Below are positions 42,328 to 50,429 of a DNA stretch of 64,000 bases, piece after piece. Origin of the DNA: Pedococcus cremeus (GTDB lineage: Bacteria > Actinomycetota > Actinomycetes > Actinomycetales > Dermatophilaceae); assembly GCF_900111375.1 (NCBI RefSeq), contig NZ_FOHB01000005.1, forward strand, positions 62,001 to 126,000, given 5' to 3'. The position numbers and the translations under genes are program-made. How positions within the stretch are numbered: the stretch's first letter is position 1; each line of letters starts with the position of its first letter. The notes beneath the pieces were generated by a model. It saw nothing but the letters and a program-made list of their open reading frames with translations, was not told the origin of the DNA and made no database searches.

Positions 42328-43322
42328 GCGCCCAGGAGGCACGGAGCGCCCAGGAGGCACGGAGCGCCGAGCGGGCGTCGACCGCGGGTTCCACGCGGAC
42401 GAGCCCCACGTCCGAGGTCCTGGCCCGGGCCCTCGAGCTCACGCCAGCCGAACCGCAGCGCTTCGACGTCGCGTTCACCGCCACGACACAACCGTGCCCG
42501 TGGCCGAAGGCCTACGGCGGCGACATGGTGGCGCAGGCGGCAGCGGCCGCGATGCTCACCGTCACCGACGGCAAGGCCATGCACTCGATGCACAGCTACT
42601 TCATGCGGCCGGTCGACATCGGCGCGCCGGTGACCTACGAGGTCGAGGTCCTGCGCGACGGCCGCGGCTACGCGACGCGGCAGGTCCGCGCCTTCCAGAA
42701 CGGCAAGCCCGCCTACACCTGCCTCGCCAGCTTCGCCGCCGGCGAGGAGGGAGGCCGGTATGCCGCGGCCGCGCCCACCGACGTACCGGCACCGGAGTCG
42801 CTGCCCAGCTCGGCGGCATACCTCGCGGACGTGGCGCCCGGCAGCGGCACGACCATGACGGACGCGTCCAAGGAGTACTGGTCCGCGGGACGCAGCTTCG
42901 ACATGCGACACGTGCCGGGCCCGGTCTACGTCGAGGTCGATGGTGGCCGCGTGGCGCAGCAGGCGGTGTGGATCCGGCCGTTCGACGCCCTGCGCCCCGT
43001 CGACGGACTCACGGACGCCCAGCGCGACCTCGCGGCGCTCGCATATGTCTGCGACTACACGATCCTCGAGCCGGTCCTGCGGGTGCTCGGGGTGCCGTGG
43101 GCACAGCCTGGCCTCGTCACCGCCAGCCTCGACCACGCCATGTGGTTCCACCGCGCGCCCGGCCCCGGCGTCCTCGACGGCTGGCTGCTCTACGCGCAGG
43201 AGGCCCTCGCGGCCGGCGCCGGCCGCGGCGTCGGCCTCGGCCGCTTCTTCACCCCCGACGGCGAGCACCTCGCGACCGTCGTGCAGGAAGGCATGATCCG
43301 CACCAGCTCCGGAGGCTCGTGA
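42324..43322 (+). CDS. acyl-CoA thioesterase II (TesB-like, double hotdog)
   Basis: 332 residues from a TTG that overlaps the cupin stop (TTGA); no ATG or GTG occurs in a plausible position. N-terminal hotdog: QPCPWPKAYGGDMVAQAAAAAMLTV, HSMHSYFMRPVDIGAPVTYEVEVLRDGRGYATRQVRAFQNGK. C-terminal hotdog: SLDHAMWFHR, DGWLLYAQEALAAGAGRGVGLGRFFTPDG. TesB enzymes hydrolyse acyl-CoA esters; here it may release CoA from an aromatic or ring-opened intermediate. The first 12 codons contain two perfect 18-base repeats, each with an AGGAGG, giving SAQEARSAQEAR. Confidence 0.88.
   Translation: MSAQEARSAQEARSAERASTAGSTRTSPTSEVLARALELTPAEPQRFDVAFTATTQPCPWPKAYGGDMVAQAAAAAMLTVTDGKAMHSMHSYFMRPVDIGAPVTYEVEVLRDGRGYATRQVRAFQNGKPAYTCLASFAAGEEGGRYAAAAPTDVPAPESLPSSAAYLADVAPGSGTTMTDASKEYWSAGRSFDMRHVPGPVYVEVDGGRVAQQAVWIRPFDALRPVDGLTDAQRDLAALAYVCDYTILEPVLRVLGVPWAQPGLVTASLDHAMWFHRAPGPGVLDGWLLYAQEALAAGAGRGVGLGRFFTPDGEHLATVVQEGMIRTSSGGS
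42326..42361 (+). repeat. two perfect 18-base repeats at the thioesterase start
   Basis: GAGCGCCCAGGAGGCACG occurs at 42326-42343 and 42344-42361, with a partial third copy (GAGCGCC). The first copy begins inside the TTG start codon. Each copy contains the ribosome-binding-like AGGAGG. Confidence 0.85.
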
Positions 43323-45010
43323 TGTCGTCCACCCCCACCCGTCCCCGGCCCGGCCTGTCGCCGAGCGGCCACGTCGACACCTTCGCCCGCGACCACCTGC
43401 CGCCCGCCGAGCAGTGGCCGGTGCTCGAGTTCACCACGCCGGACCTGCAGTACCCCGAGCGCCTCAACGCAGCCGTCGAGCTGCTCGACGAGACCATCCG
43501 CACCCACGGCCCTGACCGCCCCGCGCTGCGCACCCCCGACGGCACGGTGTGGACCTACGGCGAGCTGCTGACCCGCACCAACCAGGTCGCCGCCGTCCTC
43601 ACCGAGGACCTCGGGCTCGTCCCCGGCAACCGCGTCCTGCTGCGCGCCCCCAACACCCCGTGGACCGTCGCCGCCTGGCTCGGCGCCCTCAGGGCCGGTG
43701 GCGTGGTCGTCACGACCATGGCCGCGCTGCGCGCCCGCGAGCTGGGGCCGGTCGTGGAGAAGACCCGCCCCACCGTCGCCCTCGTCGACCACCGCTTCGT
43801 CGAGGACGTGCTCACGGTGCGCGACACCGTGGCGCCCGATCTCGTCGTCGTCCCCTACGACGGCGACTCGGGCGACGACCTCAGCCGCCGCGCTGCCACG
43901 AAGTCCGGCGAGTTCGAGGCCGCCGACACCGCCGCCGACGACGTCGCCCTCTTCGGCCCGACGTCGGGCAGCACCGGCGTCCCCAAGATCACCACCCACT
44001 TCCAGCGCGACATCCTGTCGATCGACAACACCTTCGGCCGGCACGTCCTGCACCTCGAGCCCGACGACGTGGTCGCCTGCACCGCGCCCTTCGCCTTCAC
44101 GTTCGGGCTCGGCATGCTCGTCGTCTTCCCGCTGCGAGCCGGCGCCTGCGCCCTGCTCACCGAGTCCGCGACTCCGGTCCAGCTCGCCGAGCTGGTCGAG
44201 GAGCACGGGGTGACGGTCCTCGCGACGGCCCCCACGGCATACAAGCAGGTCATCAAGAGCGGCAACCTCGCGCGGCTGCGCGGGCTGCGCAAGGCGGTCA
44301 GCGCCGGCGAGCACATCGCCCGGGACGTCTGGGAGGCGATCCGCGACGAGCTGGGGCTGAAGGTCATCGACGGCATCGGCGCCACCGAGATGCTGCACAT
44401 CTTCATCTCCGCGGCCGGTGACGACATCCGCCCCGGCAGCACCGGCAGGCCCGTCCCCGGGTACCGCGCCACCGTCCTCGGCCCGGACGACCGGCCCGTC
44501 CCACCCGGCACCGAGGGGCGGCTCGCGGTCATCGGCCCGGTCGGCTGCCGCTACCTCGACGACGAGCGCCAGCGCGGCTACGTCGTCGACGGGTGGAACG
44601 TCACGGGCGACACCTTCGTGCAGGACGAGGACGGCTACTTCTTCTACCGCGCCCGCACCGACAACATGATCGTCTCCTCCGGCTACAACATCGGCGCGCC
44701 CGAGGTCGAGGCGGCCATCGACGTCCACCCCGACGTCGTCGAGGTCGGGGTCGTCGGCGAGCCCGACGCCGAGCGGGGCTCGATCGTCAGCGCCTTCGTC
44801 GTCCTGCGCGAGGGGGTCGTCGGCGACGACGCCAAGGTCCGCGAGATCCAGGACCACGTCAAGGCCACCCTCGCCCCGTACAAGTACCCGCGCCGGGTCC
44901 GCTTCGTCGACCGGCTGCCCCGCAACACCAGCGGCAAGCTCCAGCACTTCAAGCTGCGCGAGCAGGCCCAGCACGCCCAGGCCGAAACGGCCGGCAAGGA
45001 GACGTCATGA
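43322..45010 (+). CDS. aryl-CoA ligase, 2-aminobenzoate/benzoate-CoA ligase-like
   Basis: 562 residues. Adenylate-forming ligase: FGPTSGSTGVPKITTHFQRD (P-loop), FAFTFGLGMLVVFPLRAGA, VSAGEHIARDVWEAI, IDGIGATEMLHIFISAAGDD, GWNVTGDTFVQDEDGYFFYRARTDNMIVSSGYNIGAPEVE and the C-terminal PRNTSGKLQHFKLRE. The GATEMLHIFIS motif and the general layout resemble benzoate, 2-aminobenzoate and hydroxybenzoate CoA ligases. Next to the fused flavoprotein, anthranilate (or salicylate) is the likely substrate. ATG at 43322 shares one base with the preceding stop; a GTG one codon earlier is possible. Overlaps the next gene (ATGA). Confidence 0.92.
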   Translation: MSSTPTRPRPGLSPSGHVDTFARDHLPPAEQWPVLEFTTPDLQYPERLNAAVELLDETIRTHGPDRPALRTPDGTVWTYGELLTRTNQVAAVLTEDLGLVPGNRVLLRAPNTPWTVAAWLGALRAGGVVVTTMAALRARELGPVVEKTRPTVALVDHRFVEDVLTVRDTVAPDLVVVPYDGDSGDDLSRRAATKSGEFEAADTAADDVALFGPTSGSTGVPKITTHFQRDILSIDNTFGRHVLHLEPDDVVACTAPFAFTFGLGMLVVFPLRAGACALLTESATPVQLAELVEEHGVTVLATAPTAYKQVIKSGNLARLRGLRKAVSAGEHIARDVWEAIRDELGLKVIDGIGATEMLHIFISAAGDDIRPGSTGRPVPGYRATVLGPDDRPVPPGTEGRLAVIGPVGCRYLDDERQRGYVVDGWNVTGDTFVQDEDGYFFYRARTDNMIVSSGYNIGAPEVEAAIDVHPDVVEVGVVGEPDAERGSIVSAFVVLREGVVGDDAKVREIQDHVKATLAPYKYPRRVRFVDRLPRNTSGKLQHFKLREQAQHAQAETAGKETS

Positions 45011-47415
45011 GGATCGCGGTCGTCGGCGGGGGGCCCGGTGGGCTCTACCTCGCCGCCCTGATGAAGCAGCTCGACCCGGCCCACGAGGTCACCGTCTGGG
45101 AGCGCAACGCCCCCGACGACACGTTCGGCTTCGGCGTCGTCTTCTCCGACGAGACGCTCGGCGGGATCGAGAACGCCGACACCACGATCCACGCCGCGAT
45201 GGAGCGGCAGTTCGCGCGCTGGACCGACATCGACGTCAGCGTCGACGGGCGCTCCTCGACGATCGGCGGCCAGGGGTTCGCGGCGATGAGCCGCAAGGAG
45301 CTGCTGCGGCTGCTGCAGGCCCGGGCCGCCGAGCTCGGCGTGGTCGTCCACTACCGCACCGAGGCGCCCGACACCGAGGAGCTGCGCGCGACGCACGACC
45401 TCGTCGTGGCCGCCGACGGGCTCAACTCGCAGGTGCGCACGCGGTATGCCGACGCGTTCGGCCCCAGCCTCGACCGCCGGCACAACAAGTACATCTGGTT
45501 CGGCACCGACCTCGTCTTCGAGGCTTTCCAGTTCATCGTCCGCAACACCGAGTTCGGGACCATGCAGATCCACGGGTACCCGTACTCCGACCAGGGCTCG
45601 ACGTTCATCGTCGAGATGCACGAGGACGTCTGGCGCGCAGCGGGATTCGACCGCACCGAGCACGAGGTCTTCCCGCCCGGGGTGTCCGACGAGTACGCCG
45701 TGCAGCGGGTCGCCGAGATCTTCGCCGACGACCTGCAGGGCCACCGCATCCTGACGAACAACTCCAAGTGGATCAGCTTCACCACGGTCCGCAACGAGTC
45801 GTGGCACCACGGCAACGTCGTGCTGCTCGGCGACGCCGCCCACACCGCCCACTTCTCCATCGGCTCAGGCACCAAGCTGGCCATGGAGGACGCCCTGGCC
45901 CTGGCCGCCTGCCTGCACGAGCACCCGACCGTCGAGGCGGCGCTCACGGCATACCAGGAGGAGCGCAAGCCGGTCGTGGAGTCGACCCAGCGCGCGGCCC
46001 AGGCCAGCTTGGAGTGGTTCGAGAACATCGGGATGTACGCCGACCAGGACCACGACGAGTTCGTCTTCAACCTGCTCACGCGGTCGCGCCGCATCACCTT
46101 CGAGAACCTCCAGGAGCGCGACGCCGAGTTCGCGGCGCGCATCCAGGCGGCCTACGCCCACCAGGTCGCCGGGGCCGACGCGGACGAGGCGGCACCGGCG
46201 ATGTTCCAGCCGGCGAGGATCGGTGCGCTGGAGCTGAAGAACCGGGTCGTGCTGTCGCCCATGGACATGTACAGCGCGGTCGACGGCGTGCCGGGCGAGT
46301 TCCACCTGGTGCACCTCGGCTCCAAGGCGCTCGGCGGCGCCGGCCTGGTGATGTCGGAGATGACCTGCGTGTCGCCCGAAGGCCGGATCACCCTGGGCTG
46401 CCCCGGTCTGTGGGACGACGAGCAGCGGGACGCGTGGGCGCGGATCACCCGGTTCGTCCACGAGCGCAGCACCGCCAAGATCGGGCTGCAGCTCGGCCAC
46501 TCCGGCCGCAAGGGCTCGACCAAGCTCATGTGGGAGGGCATGGACGAGCCGCTGCCCGAAGGCAACTGGGAGGTCGTCGGCCCGTCGGCAGTGCCCTACG
46601 GGGAGGCCACCCACGTGCCGCGCGAGATGACCCGGGCCGACATGGACCGCGTCGTGGCCGACTTCCGCGACGCCGCGCGCCGAGGTGTCGACGCGGGCTT
46701 CGACCTCGTCGAGGTGCACGCCGCCCACGGCTACCTGCTGTCCTCGTTCCTGTCGCCGATCTCGAACGTGCGCACCGACGAGTACGGCGGGTCGCTGGAG
46801 AACCGGCTCCGCTTCCCGCTCGAAGTGTTCGACGCGGTGCGCGAGGTCGTGCCCGAGCCGGTGCCGGTCACCGTGCGCATCTCGGCCACCGACTGGGTGC
46901 CCGACGGCAACACCGAGCACGACTCCGTCGAGATCGCGCGCGCCTTCATCGAGCACGGCGCCGCCGCCATCGACGTCTCGTCCGGCCAGGTCACCCAGGA
47001 CGAGAAGCCGGCCTTCGGCCGGTCGTACCAGACGCCGTTCGCCGACCGGATCCGCCACGAGGTCGCGCGGCCCGCTGGTGTCGCCGTCATCGCGGTCGGG
47101 GCCATCTCCTCGTACGACGACGTGAACTCGATCCTGCTCGCCGGTCGCGCCGACCTGTGCGCCCTCGGGCGAACCCACCTCTACGACCCACAGTGGACCC
47201 TCCACGCCGCGGCGGAGCAGGGGTATGCCGGGCCGGCCGCCGAGTGGCCCGACCCCTGGAAGGCCGGGCGTCGCCGTCCGCCCACGTCGCGCACCGACCG
47301 CGTCCCACCGCGGCTCGCGCTGCTGCGCGACGGCGAGCAGGGCCAGGTCCACCTGCGCTGGCGTCCGGGGGCGACCGAGTCCGCGCCACTGACGCCTGAG
47401 ACCGTGCCGGTGTGA
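45007..47415 (+). CDS. 2-aminobenzoyl-CoA monooxygenase/reductase-like fusion flavoprotein
   Basis: 802 residues, two enzymes in one chain. Residues 1-390 are an FAD aromatic hydroxylase: VVGGGPGGLYLAALM, DLVVAADGLNSQVR and LLGDAAHTAHFSIGSGTKLAMEDA. Residues 399-760 are an old-yellow-enzyme FMN reductase: FQPARIGALELKNRVVLSPM, QLGHSGRKGST, VHAAHGYLLSSFLSP, NVRTDEYGGSLENRLRF. This is the architecture of Azoarcus ACMR, which hydroxylates and partly reduces 2-aminobenzoyl-CoA; databases also call such fusions salicylyl-CoA 5-hydroxylase/oxidoreductase. Beta-oxidation genes that follow ACMR elsewhere are absent here, so the later steps may differ. Coupled by ATGA and GTGA overlaps on both sides. 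Confidence 0.92.
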   Translation: MRIAVVGGGPGGLYLAALMKQLDPAHEVTVWERNAPDDTFGFGVVFSDETLGGIENADTTIHAAMERQFARWTDIDVSVDGRSSTIGGQGFAAMSRKELLRLLQARAAELGVVVHYRTEAPDTEELRATHDLVVAADGLNSQVRTRYADAFGPSLDRRHNKYIWFGTDLVFEAFQFIVRNTEFGTMQIHGYPYSDQGSTFIVEMHEDVWRAAGFDRTEHEVFPPGVSDEYAVQRVAEIFADDLQGHRILTNNSKWISFTTVRNESWHHGNVVLLGDAAHTAHFSIGSGTKLAMEDALALAACLHEHPTVEAALTAYQEERKPVVESTQRAAQASLEWFENIGMYADQDHDEFVFNLLTRSRRITFENLQERDAEFAARIQAAYAHQVAGADADEAAPAMFQPARIGALELKNRVVLSPMDMYSAVDGVPGEFHLVHLGSKALGGAGLVMSEMTCVSPEGRITLGCPGLWDDEQRDAWARITRFVHERSTAKIGLQLGHSGRKGSTKLMWEGMDEPLPEGNWEVVGPSAVPYGEATHVPREMTRADMDRVVADFRDAARRGVDAGFDLVEVHAAHGYLLSSFLSPISNVRTDEYGGSLENRLRFPLEVFDAVREVVPEPVPVTVRISATDWVPDGNTEHDSVEIARAFIEHGAAAIDVSSGQVTQDEKPAFGRSYQTPFADRIRHEVARPAGVAVIAVGAISSYDDVNSILLAGRADLCALGRTHLYDPQWTLHAAAEQGYAGPAAEWPDPWKAGRRRPPTSRTDRVPPRLALLRDGEQGQVHLRWRPGATESAPLTPETVPV

Positions 47416-47834
47416 GGACACCGAACGCCAGCGCGACACTGCGCTCCCGCATCGAGTGGATCGACACGGACGCCGCCGGCATCTACCACAACAGCACCGT
47501 CACGCGGCTGGTCGAGTCGGCCGAGGCGTCGCTGGCCCGCGAGCGCAGCCTGGACGGCTACTTCCCCGTCGCGCCACGGGTCCGCTTCGAGGCCGACTTC
47601 GAGGCGCCGCTGTTCTTCGGCCAGGAGGTGATCACCACCGTCACCGTCACCGAGCTGGGGAGGTCGTCGATGGTGTTCGCGTTCGAGGTCTGGGGCGAGG
47701 AGTTCGACGGCGCACCCCGCGTGCGGGCCGCGAAGGGCCGGTACGTCACGGTGCACCTCGACCGCAGCGGTCCCGGACGCCCGCAGAGCGCCCCCTGGCC
47801 CAGCGACTGGGTCGACCGCCTCACCGCGTCCTGA
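47412..47834 (+). CDS. hotdog-fold thioesterase (4HBT/YbgC-like)
   Basis: 140 residues. Single hotdog domain with the catalytic-Asp motif RIEWIDTDAAGIYHNSTVTRLVESAE, close to the pattern of 4-hydroxybenzoyl-CoA thioesterase (DTDxxGxxH). FEAPLFFGQEVITTVTVTELGRSSMVFAFEVW follows. It probably hydrolyses an aryl-CoA or related ester of the pathway, giving the operon a second thioesterase of a different subfamily. GTG at 47412 overlaps the flavoprotein stop (GTGA). Confidence 0.88.
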   Translation: MRTPNASATLRSRIEWIDTDAAGIYHNSTVTRLVESAEASLARERSLDGYFPVAPRVRFEADFEAPLFFGQEVITTVTVTELGRSSMVFAFEVWGEEFDGAPRVRAAKGRYVTVHLDRSGPGRPQSAPWPSDWVDRLTAS

Positions 47835-47856
47835 CGGCGCCACCTAGGCTTCCCGC

Positions 47857-48411
47857 ATGGGTCGCCCGCGCCTGTCCGTCGTCATCGCCAGCACCCGCCC
47901 GGGCCGGCTCGGCCCGACTGTGGCGCAGTGGGTCCTCGAGCAGGTGCCGGACGACCGGTTCGAGGCGGAGCTGCTCGACCTCGCCGACTTCGCGCTGCCG
48001 TTCCTCGACGAGCCCCGCGAGCCCTCCGAGGGCAACTACGCGCACGAGCACACCCGGCGCTGGTCGGCGGCGATCCGCGACACCGAGGCGCTGCTCGTCG
48101 TCATGCCGGAGTACAACCGCGGCTACAACGCGGCGCTGAAGAACGCGATCGACTTCCTGTACGCCGAGTGGGAGGGCCTGCCCGTCGCCTGTGTCGGGTA
48201 CGGCTGGTACGCCGCCCGCTACGCCAAGGCGGCGCTGCGCCAGACGCTCGAGCGGGTGAAGATGACCGTGGTCGAGGCGCCGGGCCTCGAGCTCGGCACC
48301 ACCCTCGTCGACCGCCAGGTGGTGCCCGACGACGCGCTCCTGCGCGAGCTCGCGCGGACCTTCGAGGACCTCGCGGCCGCGGTAGCCCGGTCCTCCCGCG
48401 GGCCGTCGTAG
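47857..48411 (+). CDS. NAD(P)H-dependent FMN reductase
   Basis: 184 residues. Flavodoxin-like fold: VVIASTRPGRLGPTVAQWVLEQ binds the FMN phosphate; LLVVMPEYNRGYNAALKNAIDFLYAEWEGLPVACVGYGWYAARYA is the signature of the SsuE/ArsH-type NADPH:FMN reductases. It could supply reduced flavin to an oxygenase or protect against quinones formed by the pathway. 22 bases after the thioesterase and likely the last gene of the aromatic operon. Confidence 0.92.
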   Translation: MGRPRLSVVIASTRPGRLGPTVAQWVLEQVPDDRFEAELLDLADFALPFLDEPREPSEGNYAHEHTRRWSAAIRDTEALLVVMPEYNRGYNAALKNAIDFLYAEWEGLPVACVGYGWYAARYAKAALRQTLERVKMTVVEAPGLELGTTLVDRQVVPDDALLRELARTFEDLAAAVARSSRGPS

Positions 48412-48423
48412 CCAGCGGGTCGG

Positions 48424-48514
48424 TAAACTGGCTCCTGGTGTGCCGGGAAGTCTGGTCGGCGGCGCCCGCCCGTCGGCGGGGGTCTGAGCGAGGCCCCGAC
48501 CCCCAGGAGACCCT
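48424..48514 (+). ncRNA. structured 5' leader of nhaA, candidate ion riboswitch
   Basis: A -10-like TAAACT (48424-48429) precedes an approximately 80-base GC-rich leader. It can form CCCGCC-CGTC-GGCGGG (48465-48480), enclosed by GGTCGG (48454-48459) with CCGACC (48496-48501). GGTCGG lies partly in a competing hairpin with GCCGG (48442-48446) around GGAAGTCTGGTC. The Shine-Dalgarno AGGAGA (48505-48510) can be held in CAGG/CCTG next to the start codon. Mutually exclusive pairings ahead of a Na+/H+ antiporter suggest a riboswitch; nhaA-associated Li+/Na+ classes exist, but I cannot confirm that this matches one. Confidence 0.5.
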
Positions 48515-49852
48515 GTGACGCATCCGCCCCTTCGTCCGCGCATCCTCCGGCGCCCGAGCTGGGCCGAGGCCCAGCGGGTCGCCGCCGCGCTGCGCACGGA
48601 GACCGTCGGTGGGGCGCTCCTGCTGGCCGCCGCGGTCGCCGCGCTGCTGTGGGCGAACTCGCCGTGGCGGGAGGGGTATGCCGCGCTGCGCGACTTCTCG
48701 TTCGGTCCCCACGCACTGCACCTCGACCTGTCGCTCGGCCAGTGGGCTGCCGACGGGCTGCTGGCCATCTTCTTCTTCGTGGCCGGCCTGGAGCTCAAGC
48801 GCGAGTTCCTCGTCGGAGACCTGCGCGACCCGGCCAAGGCCGCCGTGCCCGTCGTCGCCGCCCTGTGTGGCGTGGCTCTTCCTGCCGCGCTCTTCACCGC
48901 GGTGGTGCTGGGCCTGGGCCCCTCGGGTGACGCGCTGCGGGGCTGGGCGGTCCCCACGGCCACCGACATCGCGTTCGCGCTCGCGGTCCTGGCCGTCATC
49001 GGCACCCACCTGCCGGCCTCGCTCCGCTCGTTCCTGCTGACCCTGGCCGTCGTCGACGACCTCGTGGCCATCACGATCATCGCGATCTTCTACACCTCCT
49101 CGCTCGACCTGCCGGCGTTGGCGCTCGCCGTGGTGCCCCTGGCCGTCTTCGCCTTCCTCGTGCAGCGACGGTTCACGCAGTGGTGGCTGCTGCTGCCGCT
49201 GGCCGTCGCCACCTGGGCGCTGGTGCACGCGTCGGGCATCCACGCGACGGTGGCCGGCGTCCTGCTGGGCCTGACCGTGCCGGTGCGGCCCCGGGAGAGC
49301 GTGCCCCGGCTGAGCACCCTCAGCGCCGGTGTCGACGTGGCGCAGCGGTTCGAGCACCGCCTGCGGCCCCTCTCGGCAGGGGTGGCCGTGCCGGTCTTCG
49401 CCTTCTTCGCCGCCGGGGTGACCGTCGTCGGCGGCCTCGGTGCCACCTTCGCCGACGAGGTGGCCCTGGGCATCATGGTCGGCCTCGTCGCCGGCAAGCT
49501 CGTGGGCGTCTTCGGTGGCACGTGGCTGGTCACCCGGTTCACCCGCGCCGAGCTCGACGAGGGACTCTCGTGGTGGGACGTCCTCGGCCTGTCGCTGCTG
49601 GCCGGCATCGGTTTCACCGTCTCGCTCCTCGTCGGCGAGCTGGCGTTCGGCACGGGCAGCGAGCGTGACGACCACGTGAAGCTCGCCGTGCTCATGGGGT
49701 CGGTGCTGGCCGCCCTGCTCGCCTCGGTGGTGCTGCGCACCCGCAACCGGGTCTACCGGCGGATCGCGCTGGAGGAGAGCGAGGACGCCGACCAGGACGG
49801 CATACCCGACGTCTTCCAGCGCTCAGATGTGGATACCCCGGGTCGCGGCTAG
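48515..49852 (+). CDS. nhaA: Na+/H+ antiporter NhaA
   Basis: 445 residues, about 12 transmembrane helices. Exchanges internal Na+ (or Li+) for external protons. Family motifs: [53 protein letters not shown] with the conserved Thr-Asp, and the ion-binding Asp pair in [19 protein letters not shown]. The C-terminal tail ([21 protein letters not shown]) contains DxDxDG, like a calcium-binding thrombospondin-3/EF-like repeat, and a very rare ATA codon inside the octamer at 49799. GTG at 48515 with AGGAGA upstream, preceded by a structured leader. Confidence 0.96.
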   Translation: MTHPPLRPRILRRPSWAEAQRVAAALRTETVGGALLLAAAVAALLWANSPWREGYAALRDFSFGPHALHLDLSLGQWAADGLLAIFFFVAGLELKREFLVGDLRDPAKAAVPVVAALCGVALPAALFTAVVLGLGPSGDALRGWAVPTATDIAFALAVLAVIGTHLPASLRSFLLTLAVVDDLVAITIIAIFYTSSLDLPALALAVVPLAVFAFLVQRRFTQWWLLLPLAVATWALVHASGIHATVAGVLLGLTVPVRPRESVPRLSTLSAGVDVAQRFEHRLRPLSAGVAVPVFAFFAAGVTVVGGLGATFADEVALGIMVGLVAGKLVGVFGGTWLVTRFTRAELDEGLSWWDVLGLSLLAGIGFTVSLLVGELAFGTGSERDDHVKLAVLMGSVLAALLASVVLRTRNRVYRRIALEESEDADQDGIPDVFQRSDVDTPGRG

Positions 49853-49903
49853 GGTGGAGGCGGCCCGCACGGGCCGCGGTAGACGACACGAAGGGGACTG
49901 CCC

Positions 49904-50335
49904 ATGGCCACCAGCACCTCCGGCCCCCAGCCCACCCTCGGCCAGGAGCGCCCCCTCGGTCAGGAACGCACGATCGGCCAGCTGGTCGCGGACGCCACGG
50001 CCGACTTCTCCGCCATCGTCCGCAACGAGATCGCGCTGGCCAAGGCCGAGATCACCGGTGAGGCCAAGCTCGCCGGCAAGGGTGCCGGCCTGCTCGCCGG
50101 GGCCGCCTTCGTCGGGCTCCTCGGCGTCATCTTCCTCTTCCACACCATCGCCAACGTGATCGCCATCTGGCTGCCCCTGTGGGCCGGCTACCTCATCACG
50201 ACGGCCTTGCTCTTCGTCATCGCCGCCATCCTCGGGGTCGTGGGCAAGAACAACGTCACCAAGGTGCAGCCCAAGCCGGAGCGGACGATCAAGAGCGCCC
50301 AGGAGACCATCGAGGCCCTCAAGTCCGGCGAGTGA
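49904..50335 (+). CDS. holin superfamily III-like membrane protein (Phage_holin_3_6)
   Basis: 143 residues. Cytosolic N-terminus with a short internal repeat (LGQERPLGQERTIGQ), an amphipathic helix ATADFSAIVRNEIALAKAEITGEA, then two transmembrane helices (GLLAGAAFVGLLGVIFLFHTIANVIA and AGYLITTALLFVIAAILGVVG) and a charged tail. This is the actinobacterial 'phage holin family' protein encoded next to housekeeping genes; no phage genes are near, so the name reflects homology only. ATG at 49904. Function unknown, probably envelope related. Confidence 0.88.
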   Translation: MATSTSGPQPTLGQERPLGQERTIGQLVADATADFSAIVRNEIALAKAEITGEAKLAGKGAGLLAGAAFVGLLGVIFLFHTIANVIAIWLPLWAGYLITTALLFVIAAILGVVGKNNVTKVQPKPERTIKSAQETIEALKSGE

Positions 50336-50429
50336 GGATCGACCCCCTCCCGGGACCTCGACCCGCCTGACCTCCAGCGGATTCGGCCGGGCCAGCACGC
50401 CGGCCGCGGCTCGCTGACAGACTGACCCC

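Noticed and set aside
49904-50335. Prophage remnant
   Set aside because: Only a holin-family-like membrane protein is present; no integrase, portal, terminase or lysin nearby, and the family is common in actinobacterial chromosomes.
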